Assembly: GCF_002086275.1 (NCBI RefSeq)
Contig: NZ_MVHT01000031.1
Coordinates: forward strand, 1 to 64,000
Reading direction: 5' to 3'
Length of the DNA: 64,000 nucleotides
From: Mycobacterium intermedium
GTDB lineage: Bacteria; Actinomycetota; Actinomycetes; Mycobacteriales; Mycobacteriaceae
Of this stretch, positions 47,947 through 56,502 are shown piece by piece; the stretch's first letter is position 1, and each line of letters begins with the position of its first letter. The notes beneath the pieces were generated by a model. That model saw only the letters and a list, made by a program, of their open reading frames with translations, did not search any database and had not been told where the DNA came from. A program made the translations under genes and the position numbers.

Positions 47947-48804
47947 ATGACGGACTTTTACGTCGCTCCGGCATGGCAAGACGCCGAATGGCCGGCCCCC
48001 ATCCGCACCTCACGGGCCCGCCGCTACGCCATGACCCCGCCTGCGTTCTTCGCCGTCGAGTACGCCATCAACCCCTGGATGGACACCACCACCCCGGTGG
48101 ACGTCGGTGTCGCGATGGCCCAGTGGGAGACCCTTCGTCAGACCTATCTGCGCTTGGGACATACGGTGCAGGTTGTCGAACCGGTCCCCGGGCTGCCCGA
48201 CATGGTCTATGCCGCCAATGGCGGGTTCATCGCCCACGACATTGCCGTGGTTGCCAGATTCCGGTTTGCGGAGCGATCCGGGGAGTCCAAGGCCTACTCC
48301 CGGTGGATGTCATCGGCGGGCTACCGGCCAGTGTCAACCCGCCATGTCAATGAGGGTCAGGGCGACCTGTTACTGATCGGTGAGACGGTGTTGGCGGGTT
48401 ACGGCTTTCGCACCGACCTGCGTGCGCATGGTGAAATCGCCGCGCTGCTCGGGGTTCCGGTGGTGTCGCTGGAACTGGTCGACCCTCGCTTCTATCACCT
48501 CGACACCGCACTGGCCGTGCTCGACGACCGTACGATCGCGTACTACCCACCGGCGTTCAGCGAGGCGGCGCAGGCCACGTTGGCCGAGTTGTTCCCCGAC
48601 GCCATCGCGGTCGGCAGCATGGACGCCTACGCTTTTGGCCTCAACGCGGTCTCCGATGGCCGCAACGTGGTGCTGCCCGCTGCGGCATCGGGTTTCGCCG
48701 CGCAGCTGCGGGCGGCCGGATTCGAGCCCGTCGGTGTCGATCTCTCCGAACTGCTCAAGGGCGGCGGTTCGGTCAAGTGCTGCACCTTGGAGGTACACCA
48801 GTGA
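47947..48804 (+). CDS. Dimethylargininase-like amidinohydrolase
   Basis: 285 residues, amidinotransferase/DDAH fold. Likely hydrolyses dimethylarginine or arginine-type substrates to citrulline-type products. Catalytic His184 in RFYHLDTAL and catalytic Cys278 in GGSVKCCTLE at the C-terminus; the nucleophile Cys has a second Cys next to it. First gene of the arginine-catabolism operon, divergent from AsnC. GTGA overlap with rocD. M. tuberculosis has the same gene (Rv2323c). An arginine deiminase-like role is an alternative. Confidence 0.85.
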   Translation: MTDFYVAPAWQDAEWPAPIRTSRARRYAMTPPAFFAVEYAINPWMDTTTPVDVGVAMAQWETLRQTYLRLGHTVQVVEPVPGLPDMVYAANGGFIAHDIAVVARFRFAERSGESKAYSRWMSSAGYRPVSTRHVNEGQGDLLLIGETVLAGYGFRTDLRAHGEIAALLGVPVVSLELVDPRFYHLDTALAVLDDRTIAYYPPAFSEAAQATLAELFPDAIAVGSMDAYAFGLNAVSDGRNVVLPAAASGFAAQLRAAGFEPVGVDLSELLKGGGSVKCCTLEVHQ

Positions 48805-50018
48805 CGATTCTCGACACGCAGGCCTTGTCGCCTATCGACTTGATGGAAAGGCATGCAGCACACAACTATTCACCACTACCGGTGGTGGCGGCCAGCGCCG
48901 AGGGCGCATGGATCACCGACATTGACGGAAGGCGCTACCTGGACTGCCTCGCGGCGTATTCGGCGGTGAACTTCGGCCACCGCAACCCGGAGATCATCGC
49001 GACGGCGCACGCCCAACTCGACACCGTCACCCTGGTGAGCCGGGCATTCCACTCCGACCGGCTCGGGCCATTCTGCGCGGCGTTGGCCGACATGTGCGGC
49101 AAAGACATGGTGCTGCCGATGAATTCGGGTGCTGAGGCCGTCGAAAGCGGACTCAAGGTGGCCCGCAAGTGGGGTGCCGAAATCAAGGGTGTCCCCGACG
49201 GGCAGGCCAATATCATCGTCGCGGACAACAACTTTCATGGCCGCACCATCAGTGTTGTCAGCTTCTCCTCCGATCCGGTAGCGCGCAACGGCTTCGGGCC
49301 CTTCACGCCAGGCTTTCGCTCGGTGCCGTTTGGCGACACCGCCGCATTGGCGCGCGCCATCGACGACAACACCGTCGCGGTGCTGCTCGAACCCATCCAG
49401 GGCGAGGCCGGCATCATCGTCCCGCCGGATGACTACCTGCCGGACGTCCGAGCATTGTGCTGGGAACACAACGTGCTGATGATTGCCGACGAAATCCAAT
49501 CCGGGCTGGCCCGTACGGGCTACACCTTCGCCTGTGACCACTGGGGTGTTGTGCCGGACGTCTTCCTGCTGGGCAAGGCACTCGGCGGCGGTGTGGTCCC
49601 GCTGTCTGCGGTCGTGGCCGACCGCGACATCCTCGGCGTACTGCACCCCGGTGAGCACGGCTCGACCTTCGGGGGCAACCCACTGGCGGCGGCCATCGGC
49701 AGCACGGTCGTGGCCATGCTGCAGCGCGGCGAATTTCAGGCTCGCTCAGCTCGATTGGGTGAGCGGTTGCACGACCGGCTGCGTGGGTTGATCGGTGCGG
49801 GCGTGGTGGCGGTCCGAGGTCTGGGCTTGTGGGCCGGTGTCGACGTCGAGCCGTCACTGGGCAGCGGCAAGCAGATCTGTCTGCGCCTGGCAGAGCGGGG
49901 TGTGCTGGTGAAGGACACGCACGACTCGACGCTGCGCTTCGCTCCGCCGTTGGTGATCACCGAACGCGAAATCGACTGGGCGGTGGATCAGTTTGCGGAG
50001 GTGCTCCAGGGGGCATAA
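48801..50018 (+). CDS. rocD: Ornithine aminotransferase, intact
   Basis: 405 residues from GTG 48801 (overlaps the previous stop). Class III PLP aminotransferase converting ornithine to glutamate-5-semialdehyde. Motifs: MNSGAEAVESGLKVARKWG, PLP Lys259 in LLGKALGGG, ADEIQSGLARTG, and STFGGNPLAAA. In M. tuberculosis H37Rv the gene is split into rocD1 and rocD2; here a single frame runs through. Second gene of the operon with a 30-bp gap to rocE. Confidence 0.94.
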   Translation: MTILDTQALSPIDLMERHAAHNYSPLPVVAASAEGAWITDIDGRRYLDCLAAYSAVNFGHRNPEIIATAHAQLDTVTLVSRAFHSDRLGPFCAALADMCGKDMVLPMNSGAEAVESGLKVARKWGAEIKGVPDGQANIIVADNNFHGRTISVVSFSSDPVARNGFGPFTPGFRSVPFGDTAALARAIDDNTVAVLLEPIQGEAGIIVPPDDYLPDVRALCWEHNVLMIADEIQSGLARTGYTFACDHWGVVPDVFLLGKALGGGVVPLSAVVADRDILGVLHPGEHGSTFGGNPLAAAIGSTVVAMLQRGEFQARSARLGERLHDRLRGLIGAGVVAVRGLGLWAGVDVEPSLGSGKQICLRLAERGVLVKDTHDSTLRFAPPLVITEREIDWAVDQFAEVLQGA

Positions 50019-50048
50019 TTAGCTGGCTTAGCGACGGGAGGCGCGCAA

Positions 50049-51515
50049 TTGCCGGCTACTTCGATCAGCCTGAAAAAGCAGATGCTGCGACGCCGCCCGG
50101 TCGGTGTCAGTTCTGGACAAGATGAGGCCGAGGGTGGCCTCAAGCGGAGCTTCGGCACCTTTCAACTGACCATGTTCGGCGTCGGTTCCACCATCGGCAC
50201 CGGCATTTTCATCGTGCTGGGCCAAGCCGTACCCCAGGCGGGCCCCGCCGTCATCATCTCTTTCGTCATCGCGGGCGTCGCCGCCGGACTCGCCGCGATC
50301 TGCTATGCCGAGTTGGCTTCTGCGGTGCCCATTTCCGGGTCGTCGTATTCCTATGCCTACGCCACGCTCGGCGAAGCGGTAGCGATGTGCGTCGCGGCTT
50401 GCCTGTTGCTCGAATACGGCGTGGCCACGGCGGCCGTTGCGGTCGGTTGGAGCGGATATCTGAACAAGCTGCTGCACAACGTGTTCGGGTTCCACCTGCC
50501 GCGCGCGGTGTCCGAGGCGCCGTGGGATGCACACTCGGGGGCTGAGCCCGGGTACGTGAATCTGCCCGCCGTCGTCCTGATCGTGATGTGCGCGCTGCTG
50601 CTCATCCGGGGTGCCAGCGAGTCGGCCAAGGTCAACACGGTCATGGTGCTGATCAAACTCGGTGTGCTGGCCATGTTCGCCGTCCTCGCGTTCACCGCCT
50701 TCGACGCCGACCACTTCAGCGACTTCGCCCCGTTCGGGGCCGCCGGCGTCGGTGCCGCCGCTGGCACGATTTTTTTCACCTTCATCGGCCTCGATGCCGT
50801 GTCGACCGCGGGTGAGGAGGTCAAGGACCCCCAGCGGACCCTGCCGCGCGCCGTGATCGCGGCGCTCATCGTCGTGACCGGCGTCTACGTGCTGGTTGCG
50901 TTGGCCGGGCTGGGCACCCAGCCATGGCGCGACTTTGCCGGACAGCAAGATGCCGGACTGGCCACCATCCTGGACAACGTCACACGCGGACATTGGGCGA
51001 GCACCATTCTGGCGGCGGGTGCGGTGATCTCGATCTTCACCGTCACATTGATCACCCTCTACGGCATGACCCGCATCCTGTTCGCGATGGGCCGCGACGG
51101 GCTGCTGCCCAAACCGTTCGCGAGGGTGCACCCGCGCACCCTGACTCCGGTGAACAACACGCTGATCGTCGCCGCCGCGGCATCGGCCCTGGCGGCGTTC
51201 ATCCCACTGGATCACCTGGCGGACATGGTGTCCATCGGCACGTTGACCGCATTCATCGTGGTGTCTCTCGGGGTGATCATCCTGCGGGTGCGCCAACCCG
51301 AGCTGCCCCGCGGCTTCCGGGTGCCCGGTTATCCCGTCACACCCGTTCTCTCCGTGCTGGCTTGTGGCTACCTGTTTTTCAGTCTGCATTGGTACACCTG
51401 GATCGCGTTCAGCGGCTGGCTCGTCGTGGCGCTGGTCTACTACTTCGTGTGGGGGCGTCACCACAGTGCGCTCAACGAGGCTCCCAACACGGTCGCGGAC
51501 AAGGATCCTGCGTGA
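50049..51515 (+). CDS. rocE: APC-family amino acid permease
   Basis: 488 residues, 12 or so membrane helices. Amino acid-polyamine-organocation family with helix 1 FGVGSTIGTGIFIVLG and AICYAELASAVPISGSSYSYAY. Start TTG at 50049 has GGGAGG 7 bases upstream. By operon position it should import arginine or ornithine. GTGA overlap with the universal stress protein. Corresponds to Rv2320c (rocE). Confidence 0.92.
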   Translation: MPATSISLKKQMLRRRPVGVSSGQDEAEGGLKRSFGTFQLTMFGVGSTIGTGIFIVLGQAVPQAGPAVIISFVIAGVAAGLAAICYAELASAVPISGSSYSYAYATLGEAVAMCVAACLLLEYGVATAAVAVGWSGYLNKLLHNVFGFHLPRAVSEAPWDAHSGAEPGYVNLPAVVLIVMCALLLIRGASESAKVNTVMVLIKLGVLAMFAVLAFTAFDADHFSDFAPFGAAGVGAAAGTIFFTFIGLDAVSTAGEEVKDPQRTLPRAVIAALIVVTGVYVLVALAGLGTQPWRDFAGQQDAGLATILDNVTRGHWASTILAAGAVISIFTVTLITLYGMTRILFAMGRDGLLPKPFARVHPRTLTPVNNTLIVAAAASALAAFIPLDHLADMVSIGTLTAFIVVSLGVIILRVRQPELPRGFRVPGYPVTPVLSVLACGYLFFSLHWYTWIAFSGWLVVALVYYFVWGRHHSALNEAPNTVADKDPA

Positions 51516-52390
51516 CCGTCGTCGTGGGCTACCTGGCCGGCAGGGTCGGTCCCTCGGCGTTGCAGTTGGCGGTGCGAGCGGCGCGGACCCTGGGTACGTC
51601 GCTCACCGTGGCCACGATCGTGCCGCCGCGCTGGCCGACACCGTCACTGGCGCGCGTCGACGCCGAATACGAGCAATGGGCCGAACAGCTGGCCGTCGAC
51701 TCCGCCAAAGAGGCCCAGCGCTACCTGCGCACGTTGGCCGACGGGGTCGAGGTCAACTACCGCCGTAGCGCCCACCGGTCGGTTCCAGGTGGATTGCTCG
51801 CGGTGGTGGCGGAGACCGGCGCCGACCTGGTGGTGTTGGGCTCGTATGCCGGCGGGCGACGCACGCGGGTGTTGATCGGCTCGACGGCCGACTCGCTGCT
51901 CCATTCCTCGCCGGTGCCGGTTGCCCTCAGCCCCCGCCAATACGATTGCCGCTCAGCCAGATTCACCCGGCTCACGTGCGGCTACGCGGCGACCGCGGAA
52001 TCGACCCACGTGGTGCGCCGCTGCGCCGGGATGGCCAAGCGATACGGGATGCCGTTGCGAGTGATCACCTTTGCGGCCCGCGGACGCACGATGTATCCAC
52101 CCGAGGTGGGACTGCACGCCGAGGCCGGCGTCCTCGAGGCGTGGGCTGCGCAAGCGCGCGAGATGCAGCAACGCCTCAAGGCGGACGGCGTCGTCGACGA
52201 AGACGTTGTGCTGCAGGTGGTTACCGGAAACGGCTGGCAACAGGCGCTGGAATCGGCGGACTGGAAGGACGGCGAGGTTCTGGTCCTGGGCACCTCGCCC
52301 CGGGGCGAGATCACAAGGGTTTTTCTCGGCTCCCACAGCGGCAAGATCATCCGGCATAGCCCGGTGCCGGTGCTGGTGCTGCCGGGTTGA
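51512..52390 (+). CDS. Two-domain universal stress protein
   Basis: 292 residues from GTG 51512 (overlaps rocE stop). Two tandem USP folds: domain 1 ~1-140 with GADLVVLGSYAGGRRTRVLIGSTADSLLHSSPVPVAL, and domain 2 ~150-292 with VLVLGTSPRGEITRVFLGSHSGKIIRHSPVPVLVLP. Both carry the G-x2-G-x9-G(S/T) ATP-binding pattern. Last gene of the rocD-rocE operon, as in M. tuberculosis. Confidence 0.93.
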   Translation: MTVVVGYLAGRVGPSALQLAVRAARTLGTSLTVATIVPPRWPTPSLARVDAEYEQWAEQLAVDSAKEAQRYLRTLADGVEVNYRRSAHRSVPGGLLAVVAETGADLVVLGSYAGGRRTRVLIGSTADSLLHSSPVPVALSPRQYDCRSARFTRLTCGYAATAESTHVVRRCAGMAKRYGMPLRVITFAARGRTMYPPEVGLHAEAGVLEAWAAQAREMQQRLKADGVVDEDVVLQVVTGNGWQQALESADWKDGEVLVLGTSPRGEITRVFLGSHSGKIIRHSPVPVLVLPG

Positions 52391-52478
52391 CGGCGCCAAA
52401 GACGGCCTGACCTCGGCCTATGCCAGATTTTGAACAAATCTGGAGAAAGATGTACCACTTGAACAAATTGCCTGATAT

Positions 52479-52516
52479 GTTCATGACCAGTGGTCATATG
52501 ACCGGTGGTCATGAAC
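52479..52516. promoter_or_regulatory. Double palindromic operator upstream of the TetR gene
   Basis: Two abutting 15-bp palindromes, ATGACCAGTGGTCAT (52483-52497) and ATGACCGGTGGTCAT (52498-52512), lie inside a 38-bp imperfect palindrome centred on CATATG. They are 39 bp upstream of the TetR start, the usual position for an autorepressor site. TTGAACAAAT occurs twice just upstream (52430-52439 and 52459-52468). Expected to bind two TetR dimers. Confidence 0.8.
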
Positions 52517-52554
52517 ACTGTTCCACCCAGCAGTGACGAGGTGAGGAGCCCTCG

Positions 52555-53214
52555 ATGACGCTTCAACACGGACTCGCGCACGCGCGACATGACCCTCGCC
52601 CCTCGGCACTGCCGCGAAATCGCAGCAGGTACCAGAACACTGCCGTGTCGATGATGCGCAACGCGGTCCTAGACGCGATGCAACGGATGCTTCTGGAACG
52701 GAAATGGTCGTCGATCACCATGGCAGGCATTGCGGCCGCGGCGGGCATCAGCCGGGGCACCCTGTACAACGAGTTCGGCTCGCGAATCGGACTCGCTCGC
52801 AAGTACGCGCTGCGACTGACCGACGCCATCATCGTCGGACTCGAAAAAGCCATAGAAGCCAGGCCCGGCGACGGCTACCACACCCTGTATTTGACTTTCA
52901 CCGAGTTCTTCAACCACGTCGACAACGACCCACTCGTGCGTGTGCTCCGCAACGAGGATGCCCCCAACGATCTTCTCCGCATGATCACGGTCGAAAGTCA
53001 ATTCATCCTCGACTACGCCGGCGAACAACTAGCGGAGATCTTTCAGCGAAGCTGGGTGCGCGCCAATGCGGATGACGCGGCCATGATGGCTCGGGCAATC
53101 GCGCGTGCCGCGCTGAGTTTCCTGGCCCTGCCGCCGGACAATTCGGCGGATGCCGCAGTCGAGATTGCGCGCGTATTCGCGCCCTGCATCGACGTCATCG
53201 CAGAAGCAAGCTGA
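52555..53214 (+). CDS. TetR family transcriptional regulator
   Basis: 219 residues. HTH: WSSITMAGIAAAAGISRGTLYNEFGSRIGLARKYALRLT, a classic TetR DNA-binding domain, after a ~45-residue disordered leader. Ligand domain has FNHVDNDPLVRVLRNEDA. ATG with GAGGAG 6 bases upstream. Most likely autoregulates through the double palindrome upstream. Target genes could include uspABC, which is convergent, or genes outside the window. Ligand unknown. Confidence 0.92.
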   Translation: MTLQHGLAHARHDPRPSALPRNRSRYQNTAVSMMRNAVLDAMQRMLLERKWSSITMAGIAAAAGISRGTLYNEFGSRIGLARKYALRLTDAIIVGLEKAIEARPGDGYHTLYLTFTEFFNHVDNDPLVRVLRNEDAPNDLLRMITVESQFILDYAGEQLAEIFQRSWVRANADDAAMMARAIARAALSFLALPPDNSADAAVEIARVFAPCIDVIAEAS

Positions 53215-53245
53215 GGCGCGCCCGTGTGGCCGCGCAGGCCGCGCC

Positions 53246-53296
53246 GAGCGTCACGCCAGAGTGGCGGCGGCCGTCGAGCGTCACACCAGAGTGGCG
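53246..53296. repeat. 21-bp direct repeat downstream of the TetR gene
   Basis: GAGCGTCACGCCAGAGTGGCG at 53246-53266 and GAGCGTCACACCAGAGTGGCG at 53276-53296 differ at one base. Each contains the dyad GCCAGAGTGGC-like word, so they might also be weak terminators. Confidence 0.75.
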
Positions 53297-53302
53297 TTCG
53301 CG

Positions 53303-53352
53303 CCGGGCTAACCCGGGCTAACCCGGGCTAGCCGGGGCTAGCGCCGGGCTAG
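53303..53352. repeat. 10-bp tandem array (CCGGGCTAAC-type) covering the end of uspC
   Basis: Four to five imperfect copies of a CCGGGCTA-based 10-mer. On the minus strand each unit supplies a TAG, and the uspC stop (53349-53351) is one of them. Likely polymorphic. Confidence 0.85.
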
Positions 53353-54671
53353 CGCCGCGCTGCGGCATTGGCCGCGTCTTGGGCCTGCCGTAAAGTTGTT
53401 GCCACATCGGTGCGGCCAAGGAACATGTCGTCGAAATAGGATTCCAGCACCTCGTATCCAGCGGGAAAGCCCGGACCGCCGGGGGCCGGAATGCGTGGAC
53501 CTTTGAGGACGTCGAAGAACGGTGCGACGTCCACTCGCTTGGCTTTCCAGTACTCGAAGTACACCGGCTGGGCTGACAACACCGCGGGGATGGCCGCGCC
53601 CTCGCGACCCAGATAGACATTCCCTTCCCTGCTGCCCATCCACGCCAGTACCTCACGTACCGCCTGCGGGTGCTTGGTCGCCGAATTTCCTGCTGCGGCA
53701 ATGCCATTGGTGACGCTGACCCGGCCCTTCGGGCCGGCGGGCATCATCGCCACACCCCAGCGGAAGGGGGCGTCGCGGGCCACGGACGCGAGGTTGTAGG
53801 TGCCGGACTGGAACAGGGCCATCTTGCCGGCCAGGAATTGGTTGCGGGAGAAATCCCCGTTGTCGTTGGTGTCGGATGCCGGGGGCGCGACGTTGTCCTC
53901 GTTGATCAGCCGCACGAGGTAGCGGAACGCTTCGATCGCGGCGGGATTGTTGAACGCGAACTCGTCGTCGCGCTGGAAGACACCGCCTGCCGAGCCGATG
54001 TAGTTGAGATAGATCCCCTGGGGGTCGTTGGCCGCGTTGTACCCCCACTGCCAGACGCGTCGAGAATCGAAATCCGGTGAGTTCGCCCGATGTCCGTCGG
54101 CGTCAACGGTGAGGCGGGCCAACAGTGGGCGCAGCGTGTCCTCCCGATCATTGGGACTCCACCGCAACGTGTCGAGGTCGACCGGATTGATGCCGGCCGC
54201 ATCGAGCAGGTCCGCGTTGTAAAACAATGCGATGCCACCGTCGGTCAGCTGGGGAACACCCCACAACACCCCGTTGCGGGTGAACTGGTTGATCACCGCG
54301 GGTTCCCAGTCCGGCTCGACGTTGACCGGCATCAGCCGGCCGCTGTCGGCGTACGCTGCGAAATACGCGTTGGACACCCAGAAGATGTCTTCCGCGCTGT
54401 CACCAGCCACGTCGGTGCGCAGCGTGTCGAAGTAGTTCGCGTAGGACACGATGTTGGTGCGCACCTCGATGTCGGGGTGCGTGCGGGTGAACGCTTCGAA
54501 CGATCGTTGGTACGCCGACGCGATGGGTTCGCTCCACAACCGCACCGTCACCACGATTTTGCCTTTGGGCGGCTCGCCGGCCTGATTGAGCAGCACGGCC
54601 ATCACCGCCAACAGCACCGCGACCAGCACCAAGGCGCCCGCGGCCATCGTCGAGAAGCGAGGCCGGGTCAT
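53349..54671 (-). CDS. uspC: UspC: extracytoplasmic sugar-binding protein
   Basis: 440 residues. N-terminal hydrophobic segment (GALVLVAVLLAVMAVLL) acting as signal or anchor; no clear lipobox Cys. Solute-binding protein family 1 fold: RLWSEPIASAYQRSFEAFTRTHPDIEV, NAYFAAYADSG, and GKMALFQSGTYNLASVAR. Third gene of the uspA-uspB-uspC operon; the UspABC importer is assigned to amino-sugar or sugar-type ligands in M. tuberculosis. The ATPase component is not encoded here. Stop lies in the 10-bp tandem array. Confidence 0.92.
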   Translation of the reverse strand: MTRPRFSTMAAGALVLVAVLLAVMAVLLNQAGEPPKGKIVVTVRLWSEPIASAYQRSFEAFTRTHPDIEVRTNIVSYANYFDTLRTDVAGDSAEDIFWVSNAYFAAYADSGRLMPVNVEPDWEPAVINQFTRNGVLWGVPQLTDGGIALFYNADLLDAAGINPVDLDTLRWSPNDREDTLRPLLARLTVDADGHRANSPDFDSRRVWQWGYNAANDPQGIYLNYIGSAGGVFQRDDEFAFNNPAAIEAFRYLVRLINEDNVAPPASDTNDNGDFSRNQFLAGKMALFQSGTYNLASVARDAPFRWGVAMMPAGPKGRVSVTNGIAAAGNSATKHPQAVREVLAWMGSREGNVYLGREGAAIPAVLSAQPVYFEYWKAKRVDVAPFFDVLKGPRIPAPGGPGFPAGYEVLESYFDDMFLGRTDVATTLRQAQDAANAAARR

Positions 54672-54680
54672 GTCTTCCGC

Positions 54681-54737
54681 CGAGATTGCCGTGGTGGTCG
54701 TGGATATGCGCGAACAGCAGCCGTGGCGGCAATCTCG
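54681..54737 (-). terminator. 11-bp stem-loop in the uspB-uspC gap
   Basis: CGAGATTGCCG (54681-54691) and its reverse complement (54727-54737) can pair around 35 nt in the 79-bp gap between uspB and uspC. No T tract. A hairpin here could shield mRNA ends or lower or raise the level of the binding protein relative to the permease; this is inference. Confidence 0.5.
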
Positions 54738-54750
54738 TTGCCCGGCATGC

Positions 54751-55584
54751 TCACTTGAGTCCCGAGACGACGATTGACGACACGATGTGGCGCTGCGCGG
54801 CGACGAACAGAACGATCAGCGGCACGATCGCGATTGTCGTCGCCGCCATCACCAACGTCCACTGGGAATTGAACCGCGACTGCAGGTCAGCCGTGGCCAC
54901 GGTCAGCACCCGCCACTTGCGTCCACTGGTGATCACCAACGGCCACATGAAGTTGTTCCACTGCGAGACCACCGTGATGAGCGTCAGCGTCGCCAGCACA
55001 GGACGGCTCGACGGCAGGATCACATGCACCAGCACGTCCAAGGTGTTGGCACCGTCGAGGCGCGCGGCGTTGATCAAGTCGTTCGGAATGAGGCGAAAGT
55101 GCTCGCGCAGCAGGAAGATCGCGTACGGCGAGCCGAACAGGAAGGGCAGTACCAACGCCCAGAAGGTATTGCGCAGACCCAACTGGGCCATCATCAGATA
55201 CAGCGGCACGACCGTGACCGTGGCCGGGACCATCAAGGTCGCGATGTACACCCAGAACAGGACGTCGCGGCCGGGGAATTCCAGACGGGCGAACGCGTAG
55301 GCGGCCAGCACCGAAAACGTCATCTGGCCCAACAGAATCACCGCGGTCATCAACGCCGTCACCGCGGCGGCCCGGCCGAAGCCCGCGCCGGCCAGGTCGG
55401 TGTAGTTGTCCAACGTCGGAGGCCGCGGCCATTCCAGGGGAGTGCCCGTCGCGAACTGACGCGCTGACGTGAATGAGGTGAGCAGTCCGAGCAGGAATGG
55501 CGCCAACGTGATCACCGCGCCCAACAGCAGGACGGCGTAGATGGCCCACGTCGACAGATTCCAGCGAAAACTAGGTGAGGTCAT
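54751..55584 (-). CDS. uspB: UspB: ABC sugar transporter permease
   Basis: 277 residues, six membrane helices. Binding-protein-dependent permease with the EAA loop AARLDGANTLDVLVHVILPSSRP that docks on the ATPase. Start overlaps the uspA stop by 14 nt. Pairs with UspA. Confidence 0.94.
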   Translation of the reverse strand: MTSPSFRWNLSTWAIYAVLLLGAVITLAPFLLGLLTSFTSARQFATGTPLEWPRPPTLDNYTDLAGAGFGRAAAVTALMTAVILLGQMTFSVLAAYAFARLEFPGRDVLFWVYIATLMVPATVTVVPLYLMMAQLGLRNTFWALVLPFLFGSPYAIFLLREHFRLIPNDLINAARLDGANTLDVLVHVILPSSRPVLATLTLITVVSQWNNFMWPLVITSGRKWRVLTVATADLQSRFNSQWTLVMAATTIAIVPLIVLFVAAQRHIVSSIVVSGLK

Positions 55585-56455
55585 AGGTGATCCGTCTGCG
55601 GAAATACAGGTGCTGAATGAAGGTGACGCCGACCAGGATGACGAACAGCACCACCGCCATCACCGACGCCCGCCCGATGGCCGCGGCGCCAAACGCTTCG
55701 GCGTAGATGCGGTGGGCCACCAGGTCCGTGCTGCCCCCCGGGCCGCCTCCGGTCAATGCGTACACGATATCGAAAATTTGTGCGGCGCTGACGATTCCGG
55801 TGACCACGACGAAAAACGTCGTCGGCCGCAACATCGGCAGGGTGATGCGCCAGAACCGCTGCCACACGTTGGCGCCGTCGGTGCGAGCCGCCGCGTAAAT
55901 GTCGTCGGGAATGGCCAACAGCCCGGCCAAGAACGACAGGGCGGTATACCCGATGTTGGTCCAGACGACGACGGACGCGGTCAGCGGCAGCGCGAGGTCG
56001 GGATCGGTCAGCCAGTCGATGCGACGTCCCAGTATGGCGCTGACCGCCCCATCGGTCGGGGCCAGGATCCAGCGCCAGATCACCGCGATCGCCAGGGGCG
56101 CGCAAATCCAGGGTAGTACGTAGAGCGTGCGGAAGAAATTGTTGCCAGGCAGCTCACGTGCCAGCAGCATCGCGGCGAGCAGCCCGAGCGCAGTCTGGGC
56201 CGGGACCACGATCGCCACGAAGATGGCCGTCACCAACAGCGAGTCGGCGAAGGTGCCGTCGGTCAGCACCGCCTTCCAGTTGGCCAGGCCGACGTAGTGC
56301 AAGGGGCCCAGCAGGTCCCAGCGGTACAGGCTCAGCCACACCACGACGAGGATCGGGAGCAACAAGAACGCGACCACCCCGAACAGGCTGGGGGCCAGCA
56401 AGGCATACGCCAGGGCGGTTGTCCGAGACCGCTTCTTCATCGCCGCGCCGGTCAT
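55571..56455 (-). CDS. uspA: UspA: ABC sugar transporter permease
   Basis: 294 residues. Six membrane helices; the EAA loop reads AARTDGANVWQRFWRITLPMLRP. First gene of the uspA-uspB-uspC operon; an internal Met six residues in is an alternative start. Divergent from tldD. Confidence 0.94.
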   Translation of the reverse strand: MTGAAMKKRSRTTALAYALLAPSLFGVVAFLLLPILVVVWLSLYRWDLLGPLHYVGLANWKAVLTDGTFADSLLVTAIFVAIVVPAQTALGLLAAMLLARELPGNNFFRTLYVLPWICAPLAIAVIWRWILAPTDGAVSAILGRRIDWLTDPDLALPLTASVVVWTNIGYTALSFLAGLLAIPDDIYAAARTDGANVWQRFWRITLPMLRPTTFFVVVTGIVSAAQIFDIVYALTGGGPGGSTDLVAHRIYAEAFGAAAIGRASVMAVVLFVILVGVTFIQHLYFRRRITYDLT

Positions 56456-56502
56456 GGAGGTATTAAAGCCTGCAGTCTGGGTAGGTCGTTACGGTGTTAG
56501 CC

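Noticed and set aside
50028..51464. 478-codon minus frame over rocE
   Set aside because: Shadow; the plus frame gives a membrane permease.
53246..53352. CRISPR-like array
   Set aside because: Direct repeats lack uniform spacers and no cas genes are present; simple tandem repeats.
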